The notes under the pieces were generated by a model. It ran no database searches and had not been told where the DNA came from. It saw only the letters and a program-made list of their open reading frames with translations. Shown in pieces: positions 14,241 through 20,326 of a stretch of 20,629 nt of DNA. Source of the DNA: a virus; IMG/VR virus record IMGVR_UViG_3300049217_000180, positions 1-20,629 of that record. One strand, written 5' to 3'. The number at the start of each line of letters is the position of its first letter. Position 1 is the stretch's first letter. The translations under genes and the position numbers were made by a program.

Positions 14241-15569
14241 ATGGATCGCATTTTCTTCTATCCCGGCGAATTGTTGCAGGATACGGACCTGCTCAATATG
14301 CAAAAAAATGCCATGTTAGGCATGGGCGCCATTCTCGAAATGCTGGTCGGCCAGAATACAGTCGCTTGCGGCTTTACGTGTTCCGCGCTGGGCTCTGGCG
14401 TCGTCAGCGGATCGGCATTTGCCGTTTCAATATCGCGTGGATTTTTGACCTCTTATCAAGAAGTTGACCCCAACGCATTCGGCTCAGTTGGAGCGGATGT
14501 TTCCCGCACAATCATGAAATGTGGGATTAATCTTTCTGCCGCCAACATTGGCCTAACGAATGCCGCGCCCACCACTGCCGGACAATCTGTGAATTACCTG
14601 ATTAGTTGCGCCTTCAGTGAAGTTGATGAGGCGGCGGTTGTGTTGCCTTATGTGAACGCCAGCAACCCAAGCGTTCCATGGTCTGGGCAAAGCAATAGCG
14701 GGACCGCGCAAAACACAGTTCGGCAACAACAAGTTGTCTTTACATCCACACCCGGATCGCCAGCCACAACCGGCACGCAAACGACGCCGGCGGCGCCGAG
14801 CGGGTATTTCCCACTATTTGTGGTGACGATCACCAACGGGCAGACTGCGGTTTCTGGGGGCAATATTTCGACAAGCCCGCTTGCCTTGATTATAACTAAC
14901 AATTTGATTTCCAACAGTCCCGGTTTGCAGACGTTGCTGGTTTATCAGGGCAATACATCGTTTACCGTGCCACATGGCGTGTATAATTTAAAAATCACCG
15001 CCGTTGGTGGTGGCGGCGGGGGTGGATCAACCGTGGCCACGTCTTCTGGACAATATTCTGTTGGTTCTGGTGGTAATGCCGGCGCAACAGGTGTTCGCTT
15101 TCTCCAAAGCGTACTCCCTGGTACTGTAATAAGTTGGACTGTTGGCGCTGGCGGCGCCGCAGCATCTAACGGCGGCGCCACAATTGTTTATGAGAACGGC
15201 GGTGAGGTTCTTGCTGCAGGTGGCGGCGGTGCAGGCGTTACCAGCATTGCCGCCGCGCCCCCTTTCGTGACAAACCCGTTTTTTTCTGGCGTTGCGAGTG
15301 CCCTTTACGGCGCTATCAACATGCAGGGTGGTTGCGGTTCACCGGGATTAGCTATTTCAACCGGCGCCAACAATGCCTTTGGCGGCCCTGGTGGGGCGAG
15401 TTCACAGGGGGCGGGGGCCAGCGGCACGGGTGCTGGAGCTTCGGGACAAAACGGCAACAATGCCACGAGCATCGGGTCAGGTGGTGGGGGTGCTGCCGCC
15501 GCGCCAAGCCAAAGCGCTGTTTATACCGGGGGTACTGGCGCATCTGGTTGTGTGATCATCGAATACTAA
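14241..15569 (+). CDS. Tail fibre / receptor-binding protein with glycine-rich C-terminal domain
   Basis: The 442-residue protein starts behind CGAAAGG. Residues 1-60 (DRIFFYPGELLQDTDLLNMQKNAML) look like a baseplate-attachment segment. Residues 90-235 are a beta-rich shaft. From about residue 240 it opens with VYQGNTSFTVPHGVYNLKI followed by a poly-Gly run, then repeated GG(A/G)G loops, ending GASGCVIIEY. This is the glycine-rich tail-fibre tip domain found in many phage adhesins and resembles the polyglycine-loop logic of T-even gp38 adhesins. It most likely determines host range. It is the last tail gene; a hairpin and the lysis cassette follow. Confidence 0.72.
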   Translation: MDRIFFYPGELLQDTDLLNMQKNAMLGMGAILEMLVGQNTVACGFTCSALGSGVVSGSAFAVSISRGFLTSYQEVDPNAFGSVGADVSRTIMKCGINLSAANIGLTNAAPTTAGQSVNYLISCAFSEVDEAAVVLPYVNASNPSVPWSGQSNSGTAQNTVRQQQVVFTSTPGSPATTGTQTTPAAPSGYFPLFVVTITNGQTAVSGGNISTSPLALIITNNLISNSPGLQTLLVYQGNTSFTVPHGVYNLKITAVGGGGGGGSTVATSSGQYSVGSGGNAGATGVRFLQSVLPGTVISWTVGAGGAAASNGGATIVYENGGEVLAAGGGGAGVTSIAAAPPFVTNPFFSGVASALYGAINMQGGCGSPGLAISTGANNAFGGPGGASSQGAGASGTGAGASGQNGNNATSIGSGGGGAAAAPSQSAVYTGGTGASGCVIIEY

Positions 15570-15574
15570 TCCGC

Positions 15575-15591
15575 GCGCCACGGTTTGGCGC
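15575..15591 (+). terminator. Possible weak terminator or processing hairpin after the tail fibre gene
   Basis: GCGCCA (15575-15580) pairs perfectly with TGGCGC (15586-15591) around a 5-base loop. It lies 5 bases after the fibre stop and 20 bases before the first lysis gene. Only ATTTC follows, so there is no proper T-tract; it may attenuate rather than stop transcription. Confidence 0.4.
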
Positions 15592-15611
15592 ATTTCAATG
15601 TGAGGTTGTTC

Positions 15612-15773
15612 ATGGATACTGATTCAATCAGCGGCGCGTATTCCGTTGTGAAAAATGATGCTGACAAGAAAATCAGCCAGATCGCCGTGTTTTTCAAGGA
15701 GAACTGGAAGCAGGCGGTCATCGGATCGGCGGCCGGCGCGGCGCTGTGGGCGCTGCTTTATTTCGTTAAGTAA
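15612..15773 (+). CDS. Small single-membrane-segment protein, holin-like candidate
   Basis: The 53-residue product has GAGG upstream of ATG 15612. Residues 1-33 are hydrophilic and charged (DADKKISQIAVFFKENWKQ). Residues 34-52 (AVIGSAAGAALWALLYFVK) form one C-terminal membrane helix with small residues. It opens the lysis cassette and overlaps the next small membrane gene by TAATG. A holin, antiholin or holin partner is inferred from size, topology and position. No sequence family is recognised. Confidence 0.5.
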   Translation: MDTDSISGAYSVVKNDADKKISQIAVFFKENWKQAVIGSAAGAALWALLYFVK

Positions 15774-15991
15774 TGCGCTGGCTTGGGCAGTTGTTTGCTG
15801 GGGCGGATGGCAAGGCGGATGAAATGTCCGCCTTGTGCATCGCCGGCGTGCTATCGTTCATCGCGTTAGGCGTTTATGCGGTGGTTTGGAACCACCAAGC
15901 GTTTGACCCGATGGGGTATGGCACCGGCCTCGGGGCCGCAATAGGCGCGGCGGCAGCCGGCATGGGTGTGAAGGCGAAATTTGGAGGGTAA
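15773..15991 (+). CDS. Small two-membrane-segment protein, holin candidate
   Basis: The 72-residue product starts in a TAATG overlap. After a polar N-terminus (GADGKADEMSA) it has two hydrophobic segments: ALCIAGVLSFIALGVYAVVW (about residues 20-39) and GTGLGAAIGAAAAGMGV (about 50-66). It ends with a short basic tail (KAKFGG). Two segments and small size fit a class II holin, and it sits directly before the spanins. In some alphaproteobacterial phages similar proteins are annotated only as hypothetical membrane proteins. Confidence 0.5.
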   Translation: MRWLGQLFAGADGKADEMSALCIAGVLSFIALGVYAVVWNHQAFDPMGYGTGLGAAIGAAAAGMGVKAKFGG

Positions 15992-15992
15992 G

Positions 15993-16376
15993 ATGCTGGC
16001 ATTTTTATTGCCTATTCTGAGTAAGGTTGGGCCGTATTTGATTGCGGCCATGCTATTTTTCTCTGCCGGTTCTTACGCCGGATATCGGTGGGAGTTGGGG
16101 GCGGCGGATGCGGCCAAGCTCGCGTTGGTGACTCAGCAGAAGAATGATGCCGCGGCGCTGGCACAAGCGAACGCCCAGGCTGCGGCGGCTATGGCGATGG
16201 CCCTTGATGCTGACAATGCGGCAGAAGCGGCGATTGCGGCGAGCGCCAAGGCGGGTGCCGCACATGACACGGCACTCACCACCGCGATTGATGCGCAGGC
16301 CACACAGCCCGGCCAGGACGGCCCTGTGGCGCCCGTGCTCGCGAAGGCGCTGGAATCTTTGGGAGGCAGCCAATGA
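15993..16376 (+). CDS. Inner-membrane spanin, Rz-like
   Basis: The 127-residue product begins at ATG 15993 behind GGAGGG, 1 bp after the preceding stop. One N-terminal membrane segment (LLPILSKVGPYLIAAMLFFSAGSYAGY, residues 5-31) leads into a long Ala/Gln/Asp-rich helical stretch (about 40-105), predicting a periplasmic coiled coil, and a Pro-containing end. This is the i-spanin layout; the length fits Rz proteins. It is followed by a lipoprotein gene with ATGA overlap, the expected o-spanin partner. Together they fuse inner and outer membranes at lysis. Confidence 0.65.
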   Translation: MLAFLLPILSKVGPYLIAAMLFFSAGSYAGYRWELGAADAAKLALVTQQKNDAAALAQANAQAAAAMAMALDADNAAEAAIAASAKAGAAHDTALTTAIDAQATQPGQDGPVAPVLAKALESLGGSQ

Positions 16377-16630
16377 GGCGCAGTTTGTACGTGTTGTTTG
16401 GGCTGGTTGCTCTGGCTGGGTGCGCAGGTGCGCCGCCGCCGGTAGTGGTGACAAAGATTCAAGTAGAGCGCGTGACCGTGCCGGCTGCGCTTCTGACCGT
16501 ACCAGATGAACCGGCGGTGCCAGTTGGTGCGACAAAGCAAAGCCAAGTGGCGGATTATATCGTGCGTTTGAAAGGGAATGACGATGTTTGTCATGCGACT
16601 TTGGAAGCGATTTCGGCCACGCAAAAATGA
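16373..16630 (+). CDS. Outer-membrane spanin lipoprotein, Rz1-like
   Basis: The 85-residue product has a classic lipoprotein signal: MRRS, hydrophobic LYVLFGLVA, and lipobox LAGC with Cys17 as the lipidated residue. After cleavage the mature protein opens with AGAPPPVVV and stays Pro/Val-rich, as o-spanins do. It ends with a short charged region (VADYIVRLKGNDDVCHATLEAI). It overlaps Rz-like by ATGA but is not nested inside it, unlike lambda. The 3' end overlaps the next gene by 47 bp. Confidence 0.65.
   Translation: MRRSLYVLFGLVALAGCAGAPPPVVVTKIQVERVTVPAALLTVPDEPAVPVGATKQSQVADYIVRLKGNDDVCHATLEAISATQK
16571..16576 (+). promoter_or_regulatory. Ribosome-binding site that decides the start of the zinc-finger gene
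   Basis: AAAGGG lies inside the o-spanin gene. The ATG at 16578 is only 1 base away, while the ATG at 16584 is 7 bases away and therefore the better start. Confidence 0.5.
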
Positions 16631-16826
16631 TGCGTGCAGAGCGTGCGACGGAACAGGTTTGATGCCGTTGCGCAAGGGTATTTTGATGGGGTGCAGCCAA
16701 ATGGGTTTTGCCATCGGCGTGCGGATTTGGGCGGTGTGCGATGCCTGCGATGGCCGCGGTACGTCGCATAATCCGACTGCCGTGCGACCCGCGCCGTTTC
16801 CCACAAGAAAAAAGGAGATTTCATGA
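16584..16826 (+). CDS. Small DnaJ-type zinc-finger protein (two CxxCxGxG motifs)
   Basis: The 80-residue product carries CRACDGTG (Cys18, Cys21) and CDACDGRG (Cys52, Cys55). This pair of CxxCxGxG motifs matches those that coordinate zinc in the DnaJ central domain, with an extra Cys37 between. The J-domain is absent. The N-terminus is basic (RLWKRFRPRK). The start lies within the o-spanin gene (47-bp overlap) and the end overlaps the lysozyme ATG, so translation of the three is coupled. Free-standing CxxCxGxG proteins occur in phages without known function. A link to lysis timing would be guesswork. Confidence 0.6.
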   Translation: MFVMRLWKRFRPRKNDACRACDGTGLMPLRKGILMGCSQMGFAIGVRIWAVCDACDGRGTSHNPTAVRPAPFPTRKKEIS

Positions 16827-17296
16827 GTGATTTTGCGGCGGCGGAAGAGATCGCGCTGGGTTTGGCTAAGCCATTTGAGGGGTTCCGTGCGAATCCATAT
16901 CCTGACGCGGCTACCGGCGCGGAACCGTGGACTATTGGTTACGGTTCTACGCGCGACATAAATGATATGACGGTGACGGCAACGACCGCGCCAGTCACAG
17001 AATCGCAGGCTTGCGAAATGGCGGAGCGCGATATGTATCGCGCTTTCACCGCCATTGCAAGCGCAATCAAGGTGCCTTTGACGGACCATGAGACCGGCGC
17101 GATTATGGATTTTGTATACAACGTGGGCGCCGGTAATTTCCGCAATTCCACGCTGCTGCGGCTAATAAATCTTGGGCAGTACGAGTCGGCGGCTCAGGAA
17201 TTTCAGAAGTGGGGTATGGCGGCCGGCAAGGTGATGGCGGGGCTATTGCGCCGCCGCGCGGCCGAGGCGCAGACTTTCAACACAAAGGATTCCTGA
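16823..17296 (+). CDS. Endolysin, GH24 lysozyme (muramidase)
   Basis: The 157-residue protein is a T4-lysozyme-type muramidase. Candidate catalytic residues are Glu19 (KPFEGFR), Asp28 (YPDAATG) and Thr37 in WTIGYGST. Glu-to-Asp spacing is the same as in T4 lysozyme, while Asp-to-Thr is three residues longer, as in several GH24 phage enzymes. The LTDHETGAIMDFVYNVGAGNF helix (about 92-112) and GLLRRRAAEAQTF (about 139-151) are also typical. It hydrolyses the MurNAc-GlcNAc bond. There is no SAR or signal segment, so release from the cytoplasm needs a holin. It is coupled by ATGA to the zinc-finger gene. Confidence 0.85.
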   Translation: MSDFAAAEEIALGLAKPFEGFRANPYPDAATGAEPWTIGYGSTRDINDMTVTATTAPVTESQACEMAERDMYRAFTAIASAIKVPLTDHETGAIMDFVYNVGAGNFRNSTLLRLINLGQYESAAQEFQKWGMAAGKVMAGLLRRRAAEAQTFNTKDS

Positions 17297-18985
17297 ATGA
17301 TCGGCAGACCGGAGACGACTGACGCTGAGCTTTTGCGCACGCTTGCCGTATTGAGGGGATTCGGCGGCAAGCAGACGGTGGCGGCGAAGGCCCTGGGGAT
17401 TACCGATGGCGCGATGCACTATAGGATAAAACAGGCCGAGAAGCGCGGTATTGTTCTTGGTGATGAGGTTGTTGAAGATGCCAAAATGTTGGCTAAAATT
17501 GATCCTGTAGAGCGGCACGGGCGAATCCACGCGATGCAGACGGTGGCGCGCGATGTGCCGGGGGCGGGGGTGCGGCGGTATCTTTTCACTTGCGCGCAGA
17601 ACGATACGAAACTGCATGAGGCGTTCTGGCAAAATCTTCTGGCGTTTGCCGCCAATCTGAATGCAGAGATTCATGTGAGCCGGTTTGCCTATGTGAAGAC
17701 CGGGCTGGGCGAGGGAAGCGACAAGGCCGGATGGACGGCGCGCAATGTTGGCGAGAAGGGAAAGCGGGACCGAACTTGGGATAGCGCGCTAGAACCGCAC
17801 CTATCAGATGGACGCATACAGGTTGCGCCTGGGCTAGTATGGTGCGGGGAAATGAATATCATTCCGACTGCCGGGAAACCGCTGTCTGGATTGGACTCCT
17901 ACACCGGCCAGGCCAGCGGAATTTTTCCGCATGTGAAGCTGGCCATGGACAGCATTGCCAGCCCGGCGGGTGAGCCTGCAAAGTTCAATTACACAACCGG
18001 CGCGGTGACTCAGCGCAATTATATCCAGCGCAAGGCTGGCCTTATGGCGGAGTTTCACCATTGCTATGGTGCGCTGCTAGTCGAGGTGGATGCGGCCGGA
18101 GATTGGTTCGCACGGCAGATAAACGCCAACAGCGAGGGCGAATTTTACGACCTCGATTTGTATGTGTCGGCCGGCGTTGTGACCCGTGGTCACAGGGTTG
18201 AAGCGATCACCTGGGGCGATATTCACGATGCCGAGCGGGTGGCGTGGGTGGATGAACTGGCGTTTGGGTTCGGTGGGATGCTGGATTCGCTGGGGCCGCG
18301 GTATCAGTTTTTGCATGATGTTCTTCACTTTCGCGGGCGCTCGCACCATGAGATAAAGAATCCTCATGTGATGTTTGCGCGCCATGTGCAAGGGCAGACG
18401 GATGTGGCGGCCGAGGTGGCGGCGACGTGCCGGTTCCTCGACCGGGCGCGGCGTCCGTGGTGCGAGACGGTGGTGGTTGACAGCAATCATCACCATCACC
18501 TGGCCCGGTGGCTACGCGAGCAGGATGGGCGCGAGGACGTGGTGAACGTGCGGTTCTGGCTGGCGATGAATCTGCGCATTTATGGGATTCTGGCGCGCGG
18601 TGACAAGCCTATCTATCTGGCCGAAGCGGTGCGCGAGGTGGCCGGGAATGCGGCGATCAAGGATAAGTTTCTGGCGCCAGACGAAAGCGTGGTGCTGTGC
18701 CCTGACGCCGGCGGCGGGATTGAGGCTGGGATGCACGGTGACCACGGGCCGAACGGCGCGCGTGGCAGTGCGCAGAGCCTATCAAAGCTCGGGCGTAAGG
18801 CAAACATCGGCCACGCACACTCTGCGCGCATTGTGGACGGGGTTTACCAGGGCGGGACGCATGGCGAACTGAACCCGGATTGGGTGAGCGGACCTGGCAG
18901 TTGGAGCCATAGCGAGATTGTGACCTACGCGAATGGCAAGCGGTGCATTGTGACGATGCGGAACGGGAAATGGTGCGCCCGATGA
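17297..18985 (+). CDS. HTH-fused putative metallophosphoesterase, phage T5 A1-like
   Basis: The 562-residue protein starts right after the lysozyme stop. Residues 1-55 form a helix-turn-helix (GRPETTDAELLRTLAVL, then AAKALGITDGAMHYRIKQAE). The rest resembles T5 A1-family and related phage proteins: MNIIPTAGKPLSGLDSYTG, GIFPHVKLAMDSI, FNYTTGAVTQRNYIQRKAG. It has metal-site motifs in calcineurin-like order: GDIHD (Asp308, His310), DSNHHHH (Asp395, Asn397, His398), HGDHG (480-484) and GHAHS (His506, His508). That pattern suggests a two-metal phosphoesterase or nuclease of the Mre11/SbcD fold. T5 A1 is needed for early host DNA breakdown and second-step DNA transfer. Family membership is from memory of sequence pattern; activity is inferred. 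It lies in the late operon, unlike pre-early T5 A1, and overlaps a metallopeptidase gene by ATGA. Confidence 0.6.
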   Translation: MIGRPETTDAELLRTLAVLRGFGGKQTVAAKALGITDGAMHYRIKQAEKRGIVLGDEVVEDAKMLAKIDPVERHGRIHAMQTVARDVPGAGVRRYLFTCAQNDTKLHEAFWQNLLAFAANLNAEIHVSRFAYVKTGLGEGSDKAGWTARNVGEKGKRDRTWDSALEPHLSDGRIQVAPGLVWCGEMNIIPTAGKPLSGLDSYTGQASGIFPHVKLAMDSIASPAGEPAKFNYTTGAVTQRNYIQRKAGLMAEFHHCYGALLVEVDAAGDWFARQINANSEGEFYDLDLYVSAGVVTRGHRVEAITWGDIHDAERVAWVDELAFGFGGMLDSLGPRYQFLHDVLHFRGRSHHEIKNPHVMFARHVQGQTDVAAEVAATCRFLDRARRPWCETVVVDSNHHHHLARWLREQDGREDVVNVRFWLAMNLRIYGILARGDKPIYLAEAVREVAGNAAIKDKFLAPDESVVLCPDAGGGIEAGMHGDHGPNGARGSAQSLSKLGRKANIGHAHSARIVDGVYQGGTHGELNPDWVSGPGSWSHSEIVTYANGKRCIVTMRNGKWCAR

Positions 18986-19314
18986 AAGTGAAAGTAAGCT
19001 ACGGAGAAGTTTCAGTAAAGGGTTGCTCTCCCGCCGAAGCCAATAGCAACGAAATGCAGGCGTGGTGGAGGCCGCTGTATCATGAAATAGCTATAAGGAC
19101 AGACCTGCCGCCGGCGCAACAAGCGGCGTGCTTGATGCACGAACTTTTGCACGCTATTTTTTCCTTGCATGGACTGAACAATGAGAATCTAACCGAAGAA
19201 GAGGTTTGCGGACTTTTAGATGGCCCGCTGACGGCGCTGCTCACTGATAATCCGTGTCTGGTGGGGGTGTTGTACCAAGCTGTGATTCATGGGGCGCCGG
19301 TGGTGAAGGGATAG
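18982..19314 (+). CDS. Small HExxH zinc metallopeptidase-like protein
   Basis: The 110-residue product starts in an ATGA overlap with the previous gene. Its core is CLMHELLHAIFSLHG, a zincin HExxH (His53, Glu54, His57). A plausible third ligand is a Glu in NLTEEEVCGLLDG, 17-19 residues later. Before the motif, YHEIAIRTDLPPAQQAACL matches the strand-helix lead-in of small ImmA/IrrE- or SprT-like phage peptidases, and LTALLTDNPCLVGVLYQ is a typical C-terminal helix. The target is unknown. Related small phage proteins are usually annotated only as hypothetical or ImmA/IrrE-like. It is the last plus-strand gene; 38 bp separate it from the convergent minus-strand gene. Confidence 0.65.
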   Translation: MKVKVSYGEVSVKGCSPAEANSNEMQAWWRPLYHEIAIRTDLPPAQQAACLMHELLHAIFSLHGLNNENLTEEEVCGLLDGPLTALLTDNPCLVGVLYQAVIHGAPVVKG

Positions 19315-19352
19315 TTTTTGCTCAACGATCTCGCGCAGCGCCGCTGTTGGAC

Positions 19353-20099
19353 TCAGGCGACAAGCGGGCGATCAAAGTAGGTGCGGCCATCCAACTCATG
19401 GCCACCCTTATCTGATCCCCGTCCACCAACCTGCTTGAAATTGAACACGCGGCCAAGATCAGCCGACTGCCGACGCAATGACCGCGCCCAATCAAGATTC
19501 ATCGGCCTAGCGTGCGCGCCACTCTCGCCACCAACAATGATCCAGTCCGGCGCCAATGTGTCGAGGATGACCGGGCCGAGCAGCGGCTCGAAGCTGCCGA
19601 AGGTAAACAAAGCCCCCAGCTCCACGCCCGCCGTCCTCAACTTGATGCGGTCACGGTCATAATCGCGCTGGTCGCCAAACGTCGCGCCAAGGGCTGAATT
19701 GGGCGGCAACCCACCTGCCTCCCGCGCCATATACACGGCATTCCCAATGCGTTTCGACAAGTAGAGCATAACGAGGTTGGGGCAATGGCGGGCCATGTCA
19801 AAAGCATCACGCCTTACCGCCGGATCAACCTCGTTATCCCAAATGTCGCCAAGGCTCAATGAAAACACAAACGCCCTTTTTCCGGCCGCACCGGCTGCCC
19901 GATCCCATTTACGGAGCTGCGCCCAGGTGCTCGCGGATGTGCGAACCCGCGCCTCGCCCGCGCCCCATCTTACCCTGCCGTAGCGCGTGTCCATAAGGTT
20001 TTCGGCATAGCAATGATCGCACGGCGGACCTACTTTGGTGCAGCCGATCCACGGATTCCATGTGTGATCCGTCCACTCAATTTTACTATTTTCGGCCAA
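19353..20099 (-). CDS. Phage Gp37/Gp68 family protein (DUF5131), radical-SAM-like
   Basis: The 248-residue protein matches the phage Gp37/Gp68 family along its length. It opens with KIEWTDHTWNPWIGC and a Cys cluster Cys20-x6-Cys27-x2-Cys30 (CTKVGPPCDHCYAE). SLSLGDIWDNEVDP, then NLVMLYLSKRI, FGSFEPLLGPVILD, DWIIVGGESGAHARPM and FNFKQVGG follow in the family order. The Cys cluster suggests an iron-sulfur/radical-SAM-type fold; the reaction is not established. The start is TTG at 20099, behind CCGAAAGG, since no ATG fits the conserved N-terminus. It is the third gene of a minus-strand set and converges on the late operon. Confidence 0.82.
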   Translation of the reverse strand: MAENSKIEWTDHTWNPWIGCTKVGPPCDHCYAENLMDTRYGRVRWGAGEARVRTSASTWAQLRKWDRAAGAAGKRAFVFSLSLGDIWDNEVDPAVRRDAFDMARHCPNLVMLYLSKRIGNAVYMAREAGGLPPNSALGATFGDQRDYDRDRIKLRTAGVELGALFTFGSFEPLLGPVILDTLAPDWIIVGGESGAHARPMNLDWARSLRRQSADLGRVFNFKQVGGRGSDKGGHELDGRTYFDRPLVA

Positions 20100-20105
20100 T
20101 GGGGT

Positions 20106-20126
20106 GCCTTTCGGGAGTTAGGTGGA
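20106..20126 (-). repeat. Junction element copy 1: stop codon plus ribosome-binding site
   Basis: On the minus strand it reads TCCACCTAACTCCCGAAAGG followed by C. It contains the TAA of the Cys-rich gene and the GAAAGG that serves the DUF5131 gene. It matches 18 of 21 bases of the element at 20306-20326, exactly 200 bp away. Confidence 0.7.
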
Positions 20127-20300
20127 TTTTTTGAACCAAAGCGGCGACCGGCCAGATTTTGAAACTGGCTCGCCATCGTCGCCACATCCATCGCCACAGC
20201 AATCGGGGCACTGCCCAACGTCTGTTTCTAATTCTGGATCATCCCATTGGGGATCGTGACGCCACAACCGGCCTTCAACGCAGCGAAGATCACCCTTCAT
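20118..20300 (-). CDS. Small Cys-rich, probably metal-binding protein
   Basis: The 60-residue product has GAAAGG 6 bases before ATG 20300. It carries Cys7 and the cluster CPDCCGDGC (Cys31, 34, 35, 39), a zinc-ribbon-like set, followed by an acidic/Gly patch. The N-terminus is RCVEGRLWRHDPQWDDPE. Both flanking junctions carry the same duplicated stop/RBS element, which supports it as a real gene in a three-gene minus-strand unit. Function unknown; small zinc proteins of this kind are common in phage early or accessory regions. Confidence 0.6.
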   Translation of the reverse strand: MKGDLRCVEGRLWRHDPQWDDPELETDVGQCPDCCGDGCGDDGEPVSKSGRSPLWFKKST

Positions 20301-20305
20301 TTTCA

Positions 20306-20326
20306 GCCTTTCGGAGGTTAAGTGGA
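20306..20326 (-). repeat. Junction element copy 2: stop codon plus ribosome-binding site
   Basis: On the minus strand it reads TCCACTTAACCTCCGAAAGG followed by C. It ends the heptapeptide-repeat gene and supplies the ribosome-binding site of the Cys-rich gene. It is the partner of 20106-20126 with three mismatches. Confidence 0.7.

Noticed and set aside
13478-15569. Diversity-generating retroelement target in the tail fibre region
   Set aside because: No reverse transcriptase gene, template repeat or adenine-biased variable repeat is seen in the window.
16133-17089. 318-codon minus-strand open frame
   Set aside because: It is antisense to the spanin, zinc-finger and lysozyme genes. Its composition is Arg/Ser/Ala-rich and shows no motif.
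19315-19352. Bidirectional terminator between the convergent operons
   Set aside because: Only a 4-bp CAGC/GCTG stem is visible and no T-tract follows on either strand.
20030-20218. 62-codon minus-strand frame between the DUF5131 and Cys-rich genes
   Set aside because: It overlaps both neighbours out of frame, and the duplicated stop/RBS junction supports the neighbours instead.
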